Below, in pieces: positions 34,044-45,109 of a stretch of DNA of 62,021 bases (its first letter is position 1; each line of letters opens with the position of its first letter). The stretch is from Sideroxydans sp. (GTDB lineage Bacteria; Pseudomonadota; Gammaproteobacteria; Burkholderiales; Gallionellaceae): assembly GCA_024636935.1 (NCBI GenBank), contig JAGXGC010000030.1, forward strand, positions 1 to 62,021, given 5' to 3'. A model generated the notes under the pieces. It was given only the letters and a program-made list of their open reading frames with translations. It ran no database searches and was not told the origin of the DNA. A program made the translations under genes and the position numbers.

Positions 34044-35555
34044 CTATTTCGCCTGATGACGTGTCTGCGGTTTTTTTTGATCTTCTGCCTTGCTCTTGCG
34101 GGACGAATCCTTCTCAATCTTCATAAACTGCGGCACCTCCTTGCAGCCCGACTGAATGAAATCTTGCTCTAGCGCTGTGCGCGTTGTTTCTGTCGATACT
34201 GCGAGCACTGATGTCAGTCCTGTGAAAAGCAGATCGAACAACTTCGGCAGCGGAATCTGATGCGTCTTGTGCGTGGAGGCATAGACCCAGTCGGAGAAAG
34301 TCAGGAAGCGTGCGAACGGACTTTCTCCGAGCAATAGTGCCAGTGCCTTTGGAAAACGTTGTGAGTTACCTACAAGATCCCAGTAGCGGGCAAAGCGCAC
34401 CAGTCTTTGCATGGTGTGAAAGTCGATGCGGTCGGTGGCGAGGATGGTGTAGGGAGGGTACGGGGTGTAGCGCATGCCGTACGCCTCGGTATGGCGGATG
34501 ATGGGCGTGCCGCGCAGACGCTTGAGCACGCCGACTTGTATCTCTTGCTGTTTTAACGCAATCAAACGATCGAAGCCATAAGCGATGCTCGTCACATCTT
34601 CACCGGGCAGGCCGATGATGAGGTCGACGTGGACGTGCGCGTTGCTTTCCTCACGTAGCCAGCGCAGGTTCTCTTCGGCCTTGGCCGTGTCTTGTTTGCG
34701 CGAGATCAGTGCCTGCACTTCTGGGTTCAAGGTCTGGATGCCCACTTCGAATTGCAACGATCCAGCTGGGAATCTGACGATCAGCGCTTTCAGTTTCTCA
34801 GGCAGGTGATCAGGGATGACTTCGAAGTGCACGAACAGCTTATCGTCCAGACGTTCGAGGAAGAATTCCAGAATACGTGCACTGGCCTTGATGTCGAGGT
34901 TGAAGGTGCGGTCGACGAATTTGAACTCCCGTGCTCCGCGCTGATAGAGCTTGTCCATCTCAGCCAGAATGAGGTCGAGATCAAAGGCCCAGGATGTTTT
35001 GTCCAATGACGAAATGCAGAATTCGCATTTGAACGGGCAACCACGCGAGGCTTCTACATACAGCGTGCGGTGCGCGATGTCGTCGTCAGAGTAGAGCGCA
35101 TAGGGCAGCTTGATCTCATCCAGCTTCGGCTGGATGCCGGCAATGATCTTCTGCGCCTGCGGGCGCTGTTGCATAAGTTCACGGCAAAGTTTGGGGAAGC
35201 TGATGTCTCCCCAGCCGGTGATCACGTAATCGGCCATGCGCACGATTTCCTGCTCATTACATTCGTAGCTGACCTCCGGCCCGCCCAGCACCACAGTGAT
35301 GTGCGGGGCGACGCATTTGAGCAAAGCGACAACCCGGGTGATCTCGGTCACATTCCAGATGTATACGCCGAAACCGATGATGCGCGGCTGGGCTGCAAGC
35401 AAAGCCTCGACGATCTCCTCTGAACGGTTCTGCAGGATGAACTCCATGATCTCCGTGTCTTTTTCCAGTTCGCCCATGTTGGCGGCGAGATAGCGTAAGC
35501 CCAGCGAAGAATGGATATAGCGCGCGTTGAGGGTGGTGAGAACGATGGCGGACAT
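34044..35555 (-). CDS. B12-binding-type radical SAM protein with DUF4080
   Basis: 503 aa. N-terminal cobalamin-binding-like Rossmann region (NARYIHSSLGLRYLA, IIGFGVYIWN, VVLGGPEVS), then a radical SAM core with CPFKCEFC (cluster cysteines), GIQTLNPEVQ and DLIIGLPGED, then a DUF4080-like C-terminal domain. Enzymes of this type methylate or rearrange unactivated carbons; the substrate is unknown. The extreme C-terminus is Lys/Gln-rich and probably disordered. Confidence 0.88.
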   Translation of the reverse strand: MSAIVLTTLNARYIHSSLGLRYLAANMGELEKDTEIMEFILQNRSEEIVEALLAAQPRIIGFGVYIWNVTEITRVVALLKCVAPHITVVLGGPEVSYECNEQEIVRMADYVITGWGDISFPKLCRELMQQRPQAQKIIAGIQPKLDEIKLPYALYSDDDIAHRTLYVEASRGCPFKCEFCISSLDKTSWAFDLDLILAEMDKLYQRGAREFKFVDRTFNLDIKASARILEFFLERLDDKLFVHFEVIPDHLPEKLKALIVRFPAGSLQFEVGIQTLNPEVQALISRKQDTAKAEENLRWLREESNAHVHVDLIIGLPGEDVTSIAYGFDRLIALKQQEIQVGVLKRLRGTPIIRHTEAYGMRYTPYPPYTILATDRIDFHTMQRLVRFARYWDLVGNSQRFPKALALLLGESPFARFLTFSDWVYASTHKTHQIPLPKLFDLLFTGLTSVLAVSTETTRTALEQDFIQSGCKEVPQFMKIEKDSSRKSKAEDQKKPQTRHQAK

Positions 35556-35645
35556 GCGGATCAGGTGTAACGAAAGGCCGATATGGTACGACAGTTAGGC
35601 GCGCTTCCAGCGTTCCCATTTGCGGGCAGGCAGTGCTTCGAAAAT

Positions 35646-36035
35646 CTAGCCAACATCCCCATCCACATAGAACCAGCGCCCCGCCTCCTTCACGAAACGA
35701 CTGAGCTCTTGTAGTCGATGTGCTCGTCCGTTCACTTTGTAGCGTGCGACGAATTCGACGATGGCATGTTCGGCATCTTGTTGTTCATGACGCTTCACAT
35801 CCAGGCCTATCCACTTGGTCAGCGCTTCATCTGCCAAGCCTAATTCTGCGGGACGGGTAGAGGGGTGCCAGCTTGCCAACAGGTAAGCTTCTTTGAGCAA
35901 GGTGTAGGCAGTGTAACGCGAGCGCATGAGAGCTTCGGCGGTGGGTGCTACTTCACCATCTTCGATATAGCGAGCGCAGCAGGCGGTGTAGGGTTTGGTG
36001 CTGCCACAAGGGCAAGACTCAGTCAGTTTTGCCAC
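35646..36035 (-). CDS. YchJ-family SEC-C protein
   Basis: 129 aa. SEC-C zinc motif CPCGS...YTACC at the N-terminus, then an NTF2-like domain (RSRYTAYTLLKEAYLLASWHPSTRP and WFYVDGDVG). The start is a GTG at 36035, inside the end of srkA (13-bp overlap); the longer frame to 36164 merely covers srkA. Confidence 0.85.
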   Translation of the reverse strand: MAKLTESCPCGSTKPYTACCARYIEDGEVAPTAEALMRSRYTAYTLLKEAYLLASWHPSTRPAELGLADEALTKWIGLDVKRHEQQDAEHAIVEFVARYKVNGRAHRLQELSRFVKEAGRWFYVDGDVG

Positions 36036-37003
36036 AGCGGTGGCTCTTCCATCAGGGCAATCTGCTCGCGCAGTTCTAGGATGCGGTTCTGCCAGTAGAT
36101 CTGCGTATTGAACCAGGGGAAGGCTTGCTTGAAGGCGATGTCTTCCCAACGTCGTGCGAGCCATGCGGAGTAATGGATGAGGCGTAGCGTGCGCAGTGCT
36201 TCGATGAGATGCAGTTCGCGCGCATCGAATTCACAGAAGTCTTCGTAACCGGCCAGCACGTCACCCATCTGTCGCACACGGTCTTCGCGTTCGCCGGAGA
36301 GCAACATCCAGAGGTCTTGCACCGCCGGGCCCATGCGGCTGTCGTCGAAGTCGACGAAGTGCGGGCCGTCGTCTGTCCACAGCACATTACCTGCGTGGCA
36401 ATCGCCGTGCAGGCGCAGTTGCTTCACATCACCTGCCCTGTCGAAACAATGGCGCACACCGTCCAGCGCTTGTTGCGCCACGCTGCGATAAGCGGCGTCG
36501 ATGTCTGGCGGGATGAAGCCGTTCTCTAACAGGAAGTCACGCGGCTCGATGCCGAAGCTATCGATGTTGAGTGCGGGTCTGTGTTGGAAATCTTTGAGGC
36601 TACCTACAGCGTGGATGCGACCTAGGAAGCGCCCCAGCCATTCTAGGGTGTCGCGATCTTCCAGTTCCGGTGCGCGTCCGCCATGCTTGGGGAATACCGA
36701 GAAACGGAATCCATCGAAGAGATGCAGCGTGCTGCCGTCTATGACCGAGGCAGGCACCACGGGTATCTCGCGTTCGACCAGTTCTTGGACGAATGCATGT
36801 TCTTCGAGGATGGCAGCATCAGTCCAGCGTGCCGGACGATAGAACTTGGCGACCAGTGGTGCGCCCTCGTCCATACCGACCTGATACACGCGATTCTCGT
36901 AGCTGTTGAGTGCAAGCAGCCGCCCGTCGCAACGCAGGCCGATACTTTCCAGCGCGTTGAGTACGCAGTCGGGGGTGAGTTGCGAATAATCGGGTGTGGT
37001 CAT
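36023..37003 (-). CDS. srkA: Stress response kinase A (YihE/SrkA)
   Basis: 326 aa aminoglycoside-phosphotransferase-like Ser/Thr kinase. Catalytic HGDCHAGN, metal DFDDSRMGP, and the early ENRVYQVG nucleotide loop are intact. In E. coli it limits MazEF-mediated death under envelope stress. Overlaps YchJ and follows the DUF1415 gene by 14 bp. Confidence 0.93.
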   Translation of the reverse strand: MTTPDYSQLTPDCVLNALESIGLRCDGRLLALNSYENRVYQVGMDEGAPLVAKFYRPARWTDAAILEEHAFVQELVEREIPVVPASVIDGSTLHLFDGFRFSVFPKHGGRAPELEDRDTLEWLGRFLGRIHAVGSLKDFQHRPALNIDSFGIEPRDFLLENGFIPPDIDAAYRSVAQQALDGVRHCFDRAGDVKQLRLHGDCHAGNVLWTDDGPHFVDFDDSRMGPAVQDLWMLLSGEREDRVRQMGDVLAGYEDFCEFDARELHLIEALRTLRLIHYSAWLARRWEDIAFKQAFPWFNTQIYWQNRILELREQIALMEEPPLWQN

Positions 37004-37017
37004 GCCATCACCCTACT

Positions 37018-37587
37018 TCATTTCTTGGTTATTTGCACTTCCGCCAAGCCAAGCGCATCCCATCCTTCATGGCCCAACTTGCGCATGGTTTCCATGTTCT
37101 TCTCAAAGATGGCTTCGGCTTCAGGAAAGGCGGCTACGGCTTCGTCGATACTGTCTTCACGTATCAGGTGCAGCGTGGGATATGGTGAGCGATTGGTGAA
37201 GTTGGTGATGTCGTCCGGCTCGGTATCGGCGAACTGATAGTCGGGGTGCATGCTGGCGACTTGCAGCTCGCCCGCTAGATCGACTTCTTCCAGCGCAGCA
37301 TCCACCACGGCGAGGAAGTCGTTGTAGTCGAGGAAGTCGGTCAGCACCTGCGGATGGATCAGCAGCGTTGTGTCGATCTTGTCCCGCGGCGTCTCGGCCA
37401 GCAGTTCCAGTTCGCGCAACACATCGACCAGCAGTTCATCCGGTGTTTGTGCGGCGCTCACGAAGTAACGTATCTGCTTCTTGACATGCACAGCTTTGGC
37501 GAATGGGCACAGATTGAGACCGATGACGGCCTTCTCCAGCCACAGCGTGGTATCGGCGATAGCTTGTTCGTTGCTGACCATCGTCAT
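37018..37587 (-). CDS. DUF1415 protein
   Basis: 189 aa. Family pattern TTLWLEKAVIGLNLCPFAK at the start, TTLLIHPQVL and FTNRSPYPTLHLIRE later. No signal peptide. Function unknown. TAATG overlap with rhlE couples their translation. Confidence 0.9.
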   Translation of the reverse strand: MTMVSNEQAIADTTLWLEKAVIGLNLCPFAKAVHVKKQIRYFVSAAQTPDELLVDVLRELELLAETPRDKIDTTLLIHPQVLTDFLDYNDFLAVVDAALEEVDLAGELQVASMHPDYQFADTEPDDITNFTNRSPYPTLHLIREDSIDEAVAAFPEAEAIFEKNMETMRKLGHEGWDALGLAEVQITKK

Positions 37588-38936
37588 TAACGACCTCGCC
37601 CACCGGAACGATGCTGAGCGGCGCCCGGCACGCTACCACGCCCTGCACCACCAGCTGGCTTGGCTCCACCTGTGCGCGGAGCACCGCCTGTGCGAGCTTG
37701 TCCGCCGCCACTACGCGGTGCGGATTGACTACGTCCTTGACCCTGACCACGCCCACCTTGGCCGCGATTCGAGCCGTTCAGGATAGGTTCTGCTTTGATG
37801 CGTGGATCGACATCGAAACCAGGAACATTCACCACGGGAATATCGCGCTTGATGAGGCGCTCGATATCGCGCAGCAGTTTATGTTCATCGACACATACCA
37901 GCGAGCTGGCTTCGCCTTCGCTACCCGCGCGGCCGGTTCGGCCGATGCGGTGCACATAGTCTTCCGCCACGTTGGGCAATTCGAAGTTGACCACGTGCGG
38001 TAGTTCGCTGATATCGATACCGCGCGCGGCGATGTCGGTTGCGACCAGCACTTGCAGCTTAGCCGTCTTGAACTCGGCTAGTGCGCGTGTGCGGGCGGCT
38101 TGGCTCTTGTTGCCGTGGATCGCCATCGCGGGGATGCCGTCTTTGTCGAGTTGCTCGGCCAGACGGTTCGCGCCATGTTTGGTGCGAGTGAACACCAGCA
38201 CTTGGAACCAGTTATGTTCTTTGATGAGTTGCGTCAACAGCTCACGCTTGCGCTCGCGGTCGACCGGGTAGACGCGCTGTTCGATCAGTTCATTGGCCTG
38301 GTTGCGGCGTGCAACTTCGATCAGTGCGGGGTTGGTCAGCAAGCCGTCGGCCAGCAGCTTGATCTCGTCGGAGAAGGTGGCGGAGAACAGCAGGTTCTGG
38401 CGCTGCTTGGGCAACACAGCGAGCACTTTCTTGATGTCGCGGATGAAGCCCATGTCCAGCATACGGTCCGCTTCGTCCAGCACCAATATCTCGACTTGAG
38501 ACAGGTTCACTGTCTTCTGTTGCAGGTGATCGAGCAGACGGCCCGGTGTCGCCACCAGAATATCCACGCGGCCGTGCAATTGCTTGATCTGCGGATTGAT
38601 GTTGACGCCGCCGAACATCATCATGGATTTGAGCGGCAGATATTTGCCGTACAAACGCACGCTCTCTTCTACTTGCGCAGCGAGTTCGCGGGTCGGTGTC
38701 AGCACCAGCGCACGGATAGGTGCTTTGCCGGTGACGGGCTTTTCCATCAGACGTTGCAGCAACGGCAGAGTGAAGCCAGCGGTCTTGCCGGTACCGGTCT
38801 GTGCGCCGCCCATAAGGTCGCCGCCTTTGAGTATGACGGGAATAGCTTGCGCCTGAATGGGGGTGGGTTCGGTGTAACCGCGCTCAGTAACGGCGCGAAC
38901 GAGTTCTTCGGACAAGCCAAGGGATGCGAATGTCAT
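37587..38936 (-). CDS. rhlE: DEAD-box RNA helicase RhlE
   Basis: 449 aa. Motif I AQTGTGKT, Ia PTRELA, DEAD box (VLDEADRML), SAT, and HRIGRTGR are present. The last 60 residues are a Gly/Arg/Pro-rich tail ([12 protein letters not shown]) for RNA contacts. Acts in ribosome maturation or mRNA decay, especially in the cold. The upstream 275 bp (38937-39211) holds both divergent promoters and a long leader, with nothing else recognised. Confidence 0.93.
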   Translation of the reverse strand: MTFASLGLSEELVRAVTERGYTEPTPIQAQAIPVILKGGDLMGGAQTGTGKTAGFTLPLLQRLMEKPVTGKAPIRALVLTPTRELAAQVEESVRLYGKYLPLKSMMMFGGVNINPQIKQLHGRVDILVATPGRLLDHLQQKTVNLSQVEILVLDEADRMLDMGFIRDIKKVLAVLPKQRQNLLFSATFSDEIKLLADGLLTNPALIEVARRNQANELIEQRVYPVDRERKRELLTQLIKEHNWFQVLVFTRTKHGANRLAEQLDKDGIPAMAIHGNKSQAARTRALAEFKTAKLQVLVATDIAARGIDISELPHVVNFELPNVAEDYVHRIGRTGRAGSEGEASSLVCVDEHKLLRDIERLIKRDIPVVNVPGFDVDPRIKAEPILNGSNRGQGGRGQGQGRSQSAPRSGGGQARTGGAPRTGGAKPAGGAGRGSVPGAAQHRSGGRGR

Positions 38937-39211
38937 GTATATCTTTCTTATTGGTACAAACGGCCTGTCGCCCTAATGGGGCGCCAGTCTGAGGCTGAAT
39001 GAGGTGGGTGTTGCGTACCGGAATCGGCGGCAATAACTAGACTGAAACGATATTGCGGCGCGGAGTGTAACAGAACGAGATTCCTGCATAGGGTCAATTC
39101 ACTACACGCTGACTTCTATACCTATGCATATATATTTCGGTCTATAGCCAAGCACACCAATTTCATGCATTCTGCACGGCAGAATTTTATCCCGCCTTTC
39201 AGGAACTGAAT

Positions 39212-40057
39212 ATGGACTCAGAACTATCTCTCACCGCCACCGACCAAATACTGAGCGGCATCTTCATCCCGCCTTGCCCGGCCACGCTGACGGAACTCAT
39301 GCGCGAGATCAAGCATCCAAACGCTAGCCTAGAAAAGATCGCTCAGTTGATCAGTCGAGATGCGGGTTTGCTCGCACCGCTTCTGAAACTGGCTAATTCT
39401 CCCTTTTTCGGCCTGCGTACCAAAGTAAGCTCTGTGTTTCAAGCGACAAACATACTTGGCCTTAATAAAACCATGAATCTGGTGCAGAACATCTCACTGC
39501 GCCAAAGCCTCGGTGGCAATGGCCAAAGTTTCGACAAATTCTGGGAGCGTTCCAGCATCGCTGCCAGCATCGCAGAAAGAATGGCCAGCAGATTCCCCAC
39601 GCTATCACGTGAAGAAGCCTATCTCGCGGCTCTATTCCACGACTGCGGCATCCCAGTGCTGATGCAGAAGTTTCCTGACTATCGAAAAACACTCATGGCG
39701 GAGGGTTCAAAAGGAATCCCGCTGTGCGAGATTGAAGACACCCATTTCTCCACCAACCATGCCGTAGTCGGTAACATGCTTACACGCTCATGGGCTTTGC
39801 CCACTCGAGTCTGTACGGCCATCCGCTTCCACCACGATGAAACGATCTTTACCTCGCCGGGCGACCATGCTGGCGAGGATGTGCGTGACTTGATCGGATT
39901 GATACATATGGCTGAATGTGTGACGGATGAGCATCTACATGTGCGCGACATGGAATGGGATGAGCATAGTGAGAATGTACTCGCTCACTTTGAAATGTCC
40001 GAGCAGGAGTTCACAGAATTGAAATGGGATATGCTGGCTTTCCTGAGCGGCGAGTAA
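39212..40057 (+). CDS. HDOD-domain signalling protein
   Basis: 281 aa, a single HDOD domain (about 20-220): SRDAGLLAPLLKLANSPFFG and YLAALFHDCGIPVL. HDOD is an HD-like fold without full catalytic metal residues and commonly acts as an adaptor in motility or c-di-GMP networks. AGGAAC precedes the ATG. A strong terminator follows. Confidence 0.9.
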   Translation: MDSELSLTATDQILSGIFIPPCPATLTELMREIKHPNASLEKIAQLISRDAGLLAPLLKLANSPFFGLRTKVSSVFQATNILGLNKTMNLVQNISLRQSLGGNGQSFDKFWERSSIAASIAERMASRFPTLSREEAYLAALFHDCGIPVLMQKFPDYRKTLMAEGSKGIPLCEIEDTHFSTNHAVVGNMLTRSWALPTRVCTAIRFHHDETIFTSPGDHAGEDVRDLIGLIHMAECVTDEHLHVRDMEWDEHSENVLAHFEMSEQEFTELKWDMLAFLSGE

Positions 40058-40080
40058 GAGCGCCCTAGCTCATAAATAAA

Positions 40081-40111
40081 AAAGGCCAAGCCGGAATCCG
40101 GCTTGGCCTTT
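40081..40111. terminator. Bidirectional terminator between HDOD gene and ychF
   Basis: Fourteen-bp perfect stem (AAAGGCCAAGCCGG and complement), three-base loop, A-run and T-run on the two sides. Confidence 0.92.
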
Positions 40112-40133
40112 TTGTATCAAGCGAAATTAGACC

Positions 40134-41225
40134 TTAGACGTTGAACAGGAAGTTCATCACGTCTCCATCCTGTACGACATATTCTTTGCCTTCAACTCGC
40201 ATCTTACCCTTCTCCTTGGCACCGGCTTCGCCGCCGCAGGCGATGAAGTCTTCGTAGGAGATGGTCTGCGCACGGATGAAGCCTTTTTCAAAGTCGGTGT
40301 GGATGACACCAGCTGCTTGCGGTGCAGTGTCACCTTTATGGATTGTCCAAGCGCGCACTTCCTTCACACCAGCGGTAAAGTAGGTTTGCAGGCCGAGCAA
40401 GTCATAACCGACTCGGATCAGGCGGTTCAGGCCCGGCTCTTCCAAACCAAGGTCGGCCAAGAACTCTTTCTTGTCTGCATCCTCCAGATCGGCCAACTCT
40501 TGTTCGATCTTGGCACACAGTGCCACCACCGGTGCGCCTTCTTTCGCAGCGTGTTCGCGAAGACGATCCAGATATGGATTGTTCTCGAAACCGTCTTCCA
40601 ACACGTTGCCAACATACATCGCTGGCTTGATGGTGAGCAGACATAGCGGTTTGACGATTTCGATATCGTCATCACTCAGACCGAAAGTGCGTGCCGGTTT
40701 ACCTTCGTTCAGGTGTGGCAGCAGCTTCTCCAACAATGCGACCAACTTCTGTGCATCCTTGTCGCCAGACTTGGCTTTCTTGCCGTCTCGATGAATGGTG
40801 CGCTCCACAACGGCCATATCGGCCAGCGCCAGTTCGGTGAGTATGACTTCGATGTCGGAGATGGGATCGACCTTGCCCGCCACGTGCACCACGTTCTCGT
40901 CGTCGAAACAGCGCACGACGTTGACGATGGCATCTGTCTCGCGGATGTTAGCTAGGAATTGGTTGCCCAAGCCTTCGCCTTTGGATGCTCCAGCCACCAG
41001 ACCCGCGATATCGACGAATTCGACAATGGCGTATTGCATGCGCTGCGGATTGACGATCTTGGCCAGTCCATCCATGCGCGGATCAGGCACTTCGACGATG
41101 CCAACGTTGGGTTCAATGGTGCAGAAAGGGTAATTTTCTGCAGCGATGCCCGCTTTGGTCAGCGCATTGAACATGGTGGATTTACCCACATTGGGGAGAC
41201 CGACGATACCGCACTTGAGACTCAT
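40134..41225 (-). CDS. ychF: Redox-regulated ATPase YchF
   Basis: 363 aa OBG-family P-loop protein: G1 [10 protein letters not shown]3 [14 protein letters not shown], helical insert and C-terminal TGS domain ending in FLFNV. YchF/OLA1 prefers ATP and associates with ribosomes under redox stress. Follows pth by 14 bp, the widespread pth-ychF arrangement. Confidence 0.96.
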   Translation of the reverse strand: MSLKCGIVGLPNVGKSTMFNALTKAGIAAENYPFCTIEPNVGIVEVPDPRMDGLAKIVNPQRMQYAIVEFVDIAGLVAGASKGEGLGNQFLANIRETDAIVNVVRCFDDENVVHVAGKVDPISDIEVILTELALADMAVVERTIHRDGKKAKSGDKDAQKLVALLEKLLPHLNEGKPARTFGLSDDDIEIVKPLCLLTIKPAMYVGNVLEDGFENNPYLDRLREHAAKEGAPVVALCAKIEQELADLEDADKKEFLADLGLEEPGLNRLIRVGYDLLGLQTYFTAGVKEVRAWTIHKGDTAPQAAGVIHTDFEKGFIRAQTISYEDFIACGGEAGAKEKGKMRVEGKEYVVQDGDVMNFLFNV

Positions 41226-41239
41226 GGCTGTTTCCTTAG

Positions 41240-41818
41240 TTAGTTGCTGTGCAGCTTCAACATTGCTGCTTCGAGTTTGCCTTCGATGATCTGTGCTGCA
41301 ACATCTTGGGCGCGGCGCGACGCCTCATCGATCAATACTTGTTCTTCCTTGCGTGGTGCATTCAGCACGAAATTCACTACTTCAGCGCGATCGCCCGGAT
41401 GACCGACACCGATGCGCAAGCGCCAGAAATCCTTGCTGCCTAGATGAGCGATGATGTCCTTCAGACCATTGTGCCCACCGTGACCACCACCCAGCTTAAG
41501 CTTGGCACTGCCCGGAGGTAGATCGAGTTCATCATGCACCACCAATATCTGCGACGGGACGAACTTGTAGAAGTTGGCCAGCGCACCCACGGCGCGGCCA
41601 CTCACATTCATAAATGTTTGCGGCTTGAGCAGATGCACTTCATGCCCATGCAGATTGCTCTTGGCAACAAGACCGTGGAACTTGCTGTCAGCCTTGAAGT
41701 TTGCGTTATGCATACGCGCGAGCTCATCCACCCACCAGAAACCTACATTGTGGCGCGTGGCTTCATATTCTCGACCGGGATTTCCCAGGCCGACGATGAG
41801 TTTTATCGGCTCGCTCAT
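41240..41818 (-). CDS. pth: Peptidyl-tRNA hydrolase
   Basis: 192 aa. [18 protein letters not shown] includes the catalytic His20-equivalent, and DELDLPPG and GGHGGHNGL are present. Cleaves peptidyl-tRNA dropped from ribosomes. Placed between rplY and ychF as in many proteobacteria. Confidence 0.96.
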   Translation of the reverse strand: MSEPIKLIVGLGNPGREYEATRHNVGFWWVDELARMHNANFKADSKFHGLVAKSNLHGHEVHLLKPQTFMNVSGRAVGALANFYKFVPSQILVVHDELDLPPGSAKLKLGGGHGGHNGLKDIIAHLGSKDFWRLRIGVGHPGDRAEVVNFVLNAPRKEEQVLIDEASRRAQDVAAQIIEGKLEAAMLKLHSN

Positions 41819-41843
41819 ATGGAATTTTTGCTATCTATAATGA

Positions 41844-41882
41844 AAAAACCCGCCATGCACCGTTAGGACATGGCGGGTTTTT
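41844..41882 (-). terminator. Terminator after rplY
   Basis: Fourteen-bp stem (41844-41857 with 41869-41882), T-run in the minus direction; ends the prs-rplY transcript or attenuates before pth. Confidence 0.85.
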
Positions 41883-41892
41883 CAAGAATCGC

Positions 41893-42525
41893 TTACTTCT
41901 TTGCTTCAGCAGCAGGAGCAGCTTCGCCCTCGACTGCAACAGTTGCTGCAGCTTCAACTGCGCCGCGCGGCACTTGTACAGTCGCCACAGCATCAGAGGC
42001 GTGATGATGCGTCGCCACTTCAACGCCCTTCGGCAGCTTGACGTCGGAGATGTGAACAGAATGTCCTAGCTCCAGAGCAACCAGATCGATCTCGATCGAA
42101 GTCGGCAGGTCTTTGGCCAAACATACGACATCCAGCTCGTTCAGCACGTGAGTGATCTTGCCGCCGCCGGTCTTCACGCCAGGAGCTACGTCTTGGTTAA
42201 TGAAGTGCAAAGGCACTTTCATGTGCACTTTTTTCTTCGCGTCAACGCGCTGGAAGTCAACGTGTTGCACTTGCTGGCGGAAAGGGTGCATTTGGAAGTC
42301 GCGCAGCAGCACGGATTCCTTCTTGCCATCCAGATCCAGAGACAGCACGGAAGCGTGAAACGCTTCTTTCTTCAGTGCAAAAAAGATAACGTTGTGATCG
42401 AATTCGATCATGACTGCGTCGCCGGAGCCGTAAACGACGCCGGGAACGCGATTCGCTTTGCGCAGACGGCGGCTCGCACCCGTTCCTTGCACTTGGCGTT
42501 TTGTTGCTGTGATTTCGATAGTCAT
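41893..42525 (-). CDS. rplY: 50S ribosomal protein L25/Ctc
   Basis: 210 aa, the long Ctc-type form. L25 domain at 1-95 (5S rRNA binding), TL5/Ctc C-terminal domain 100-185, then an Ala/Glu tail. Start at MTIEITATKR; the in-frame extension is upstream leader. Confidence 0.95.
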   Translation of the reverse strand: MTIEITATKRQVQGTGASRRLRKANRVPGVVYGSGDAVMIEFDHNVIFFALKKEAFHASVLSLDLDGKKESVLLRDFQMHPFRQQVQHVDFQRVDAKKKVHMKVPLHFINQDVAPGVKTGGGKITHVLNELDVVCLAKDLPTSIEIDLVALELGHSVHISDVKLPKGVEVATHHHASDAVATVQVPRGAVEAAATVAVEGEAAPAAEAKK

Positions 42526-42606
42526 TTTACTTCTCCACTTCTGTTGAAACACGCCGCGACCAGCATGTTTCAGGTTGCGCAATGACCAAAATGGTCATTG
42601 CAAATG

Positions 42607-43554
42607 TCAGTCCACGAAAAGTGAACTGACCGATTCTTCCGCATTGATGCGACGCAGCGTCTCGGCCATCAGTTCGGCGATACTCAACTGACGTATACGC
42701 TTGCAGTTACGCGCATTCTCTTGCAAGGGGATGGTGTCTGTGACAACCAGCTCGTCGATGGCAGATTTTTCGATGCGCTCGATAGCCGGGCCAGACAGTA
42801 CGCCATGGGTACAGTAGGCCAGCACGCGAGTGGCGCCCTTCTCTTTCAGCGCATTGGCGGCTTCACACAATGTATTGGCGGTATCGACCATGTCGTCCAT
42901 GATCAGGCAGGTGCGGCCGGTCACTTCACCGATGATGTTCATCACCTTGGCCACGTTAGGCTTAGGACGACGTTTGTCGATGATGGCCAGATCGGCATCC
43001 AGTTGCTTGGCCAGTGCACGCGCGCGCACCACGCCACCGACGTCAGGCGAAACCACGATCAGGTTGGGATAATCACAGCGCCAAACATCGGACAACAGGA
43101 TGGGGCTGGCGTAGATGTTATCCACGGGAATATCAAAGAAGCCCTGAATCTGGTCAGAGTGCAGGTCCATGGTCAGCACGCGGTCTACACCGGCGCTGCT
43201 CAACATGTTCGCCACCACTTTGGCGGTGATCGCCACACGTGCGGATCGCGGACGGCGATCTTGACGCGCATAACCGAAATATGGGATGGCTGCAGTGATG
43301 CGGGCAGCCGAAGCACGGCGCAAGGCATCGACCATCACCATGATTTCCATCAGATTGTCGTTGGTGGGGGCACAGGTGGATTGCAGGATGAACACATCTT
43401 TACCGCGTACATGTTCGAGAATCTCCACCATCACTTCGCCGTCAGAGAAACGACTGACGTTTGCGCGACCAAGATGGATACCCAGATGCCGAGCCACACT
43501 TTCGGCCAGCTTGGGATTGGCATTGCCGGTGAAAACCATCATGTCGCCGGACAT
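42607..43554 (-). CDS. prs: Ribose-phosphate pyrophosphokinase
   Basis: 315 aa. Makes PRPP from ribose-5-phosphate and ATP. PRPP loop [13 protein letters not shown], flexible YARQDRR loop and [12 protein letters not shown] are intact. AAAAAGGTG lies ahead of ATG 43554. The longer in-frame reading to 43821 runs through tRNA-Gln and ispE and is rejected. Confidence 0.96.
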   Translation of the reverse strand: MSGDMMVFTGNANPKLAESVARHLGIHLGRANVSRFSDGEVMVEILEHVRGKDVFILQSTCAPTNDNLMEIMVMVDALRRASAARITAAIPYFGYARQDRRPRSARVAITAKVVANMLSSAGVDRVLTMDLHSDQIQGFFDIPVDNIYASPILLSDVWRCDYPNLIVVSPDVGGVVRARALAKQLDADLAIIDKRRPKPNVAKVMNIIGEVTGRTCLIMDDMVDTANTLCEAANALKEKGATRVLAYCTHGVLSGPAIERIEKSAIDELVVTDTIPLQENARNCKRIRQLSIAELMAETLRRINAEESVSSLFVD

Positions 43555-43615
43555 CGAGTGCACCTTTTTAGAAAAATGAAAAAGGGCGCGAACGCCCGTC
43601 GATACTTGAATAAAC

Positions 43616-43690
43616 TGGCTGGGGAGGTAGGGATCGAACCTACGAATGCCGGAATCAAAATCCGGTGCCTTACCACTTGGCGACTCCCCA
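43616..43690 (-). tRNA. tRNA-Gln (anticodon UUG)
   Basis: 75 nt with encoded CCA. Acceptor TGGGGAG pairs with CTCCCCA, T-loop GTTCGATCC type, anticodon loop reads UUUUGAU (UUG). Located between ispE and prs, the usual proteobacterial site. Confidence 0.96.
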
Positions 43691-43696
43691 AAAACT

Positions 43697-44560
43697 TTAT
43701 GCAGCGAATTCCCTGAGAGGGTGCTGTTGCAGGCCGTGCGCGACATATCCGCGCATATTCGGTGGCAACTGCTGCAATACCGCTTTTGCTTCCACTTCCG
43801 TTGTGAACTCGGCGAACACACATGCGCCGGAGCCTGTCATCATTGCCGGGGCGAACTGCGCCAACCAAGCAAGATATTCGGCCACTTCAGGATACAACTT
43901 ACAAGCTAGCGCCTGCAGATCGTTATTCAAACCAGCTTGCCGGCCTGACCTAAATTCTAGCCCCTTCGGAAGGGCGCGCATTGTCATCGAAAACGTATTT
44001 CGTGTCAATTCCGGATGTGTAAAAATCTGTGCGGTCGGTACGTGCACTGGCGGACACAGCACGACATACCATGATTCCGGCAATGGATAGGCCTGTAGAC
44101 GCTCCCCTACCCCTTCGGCGAATGCGTTATCGCCAAACACAAAAACAGGGACATCCGCCCCCAGTGTCAGCCCCATCTCCATCAGACGTTCGCGGCTAAG
44201 CCCCAGTTGCCACAGCCTGTTCAATGCTAATAAGGTGGTCGCCGCATCTGAACTGCCGCCGCCCAGCCCGCCGCCCATGGGGATGCGTTTTTCAACCTCT
44301 ATATCCACGCCTTGCACGCAACCGCTCTCCTGCTGCAGTAGACGGGCCGCACGCACGCACAAGTCCTGCTCCGGCGGCACACCTTCCAGTGCATTGATAC
44401 GTCTCACTTCACCATCATCACGCAACGTGAAGCGCAGGGTATCGTTCAGGTCTATGAAACGGAATAGTGTCTGTAGCAGGTGATAGCCATCATCACGACG
44501 TCCGACCACGTGCAGGAAAAGATTCAACTTGGCAGGAGCAGAGCAGACTAACTGGTTCAT
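43697..44560 (-). CDS. ispE: 4-diphosphocytidyl-2-C-methyl-D-erythritol kinase IspE
   Basis: 287 aa GHMP kinase of the MEP isoprenoid pathway. Substrate motif [14 protein letters not shown] loop [13 protein letters not shown], and late [10 protein letters not shown] are present. ATG at 44560 overlaps the lolB stop (ATGA). Confidence 0.95.
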   Translation of the reverse strand: MNQLVCSAPAKLNLFLHVVGRRDDGYHLLQTLFRFIDLNDTLRFTLRDDGEVRRINALEGVPPEQDLCVRAARLLQQESGCVQGVDIEVEKRIPMGGGLGGGSSDAATTLLALNRLWQLGLSRERLMEMGLTLGADVPVFVFGDNAFAEGVGERLQAYPLPESWYVVLCPPVHVPTAQIFTHPELTRNTFSMTMRALPKGLEFRSGRQAGLNNDLQALACKLYPEVAEYLAWLAQFAPAMMTGSGACVFAEFTTEVEAKAVLQQLPPNMRGYVAHGLQQHPLREFAA

Positions 44561-45105
44561 CGCGCCTCCCATTCGTCGATCAGCACGCGCACTTCCATGC
44601 CTTCGCGTTGCAAGCTCAGTCGCAATGGCAAAGCATCACGACCTTCGTCTGCGTAGCGCGTGTAATGAATGGCCCAGCCTTGCTGATACAACACGGATAG
44701 GCGGCCTGATACATCTTGTTCGCTAAGAAACTCACCGCCCGGCGCGGGCAATGCCGCCACCCAATAACGCAAGCCGGAAAGCGGCAACTGCCAACCCAAC
44801 AATTCCTGCGTGAGCGTCTCGGCATCCTGTGCGACATGGGTCTTGCCATCCGCTTCCAGTGTCACACCCTGCATATCGGAAGTGATGCGTGCCACCACCT
44901 GCCCCAGCGGGGTCATCAACAACACTTCATCTGAAGCTGCGTCATGTGTCCAACGCAGCCCTGCACTATCGCGCCGGGCTGGCTGAATGATCGCGATCCG
45001 GCCATTAATAACGAAGGGGGCATCGGCTGCAGCGGGGCGCTGCACGACCGTTGGCGTCGTCGCACATGCTGACAGCAGCAAAGACAACAGGATTATCAGG
45101 CGCAT
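44557..45105 (-). CDS. lolB: Outer-membrane lipoprotein receptor LolB
   Basis: 182 aa. Signal with lipobox LLSAC (Cys14). The mature half-barrel pattern includes INGRIAIIQ, SAGLRWTHD and LPLSGLRYWVAALPAPG, the LolB hallmark. Receives lipoproteins from LolA and inserts them in the outer membrane. Four bp after the TPR lipoprotein. Confidence 0.93.
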   Translation of the reverse strand: MRLIILLSLLLSACATTPTVVQRPAAADAPFVINGRIAIIQPARRDSAGLRWTHDAASDEVLLMTPLGQVVARITSDMQGVTLEADGKTHVAQDAETLTQELLGWQLPLSGLRYWVAALPAPGGEFLSEQDVSGRLSVLYQQGWAIHYTRYADEGRDALPLRLSLQREGMEVRVLIDEWEAR

Positions 45106-45109
45106 CGAT

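Noticed and set aside
43555..43821. Extension of prs to 404 aa
   Set aside because: It runs through tRNA-Gln and the end of ispE; PRPP synthetases are about 315 aa.
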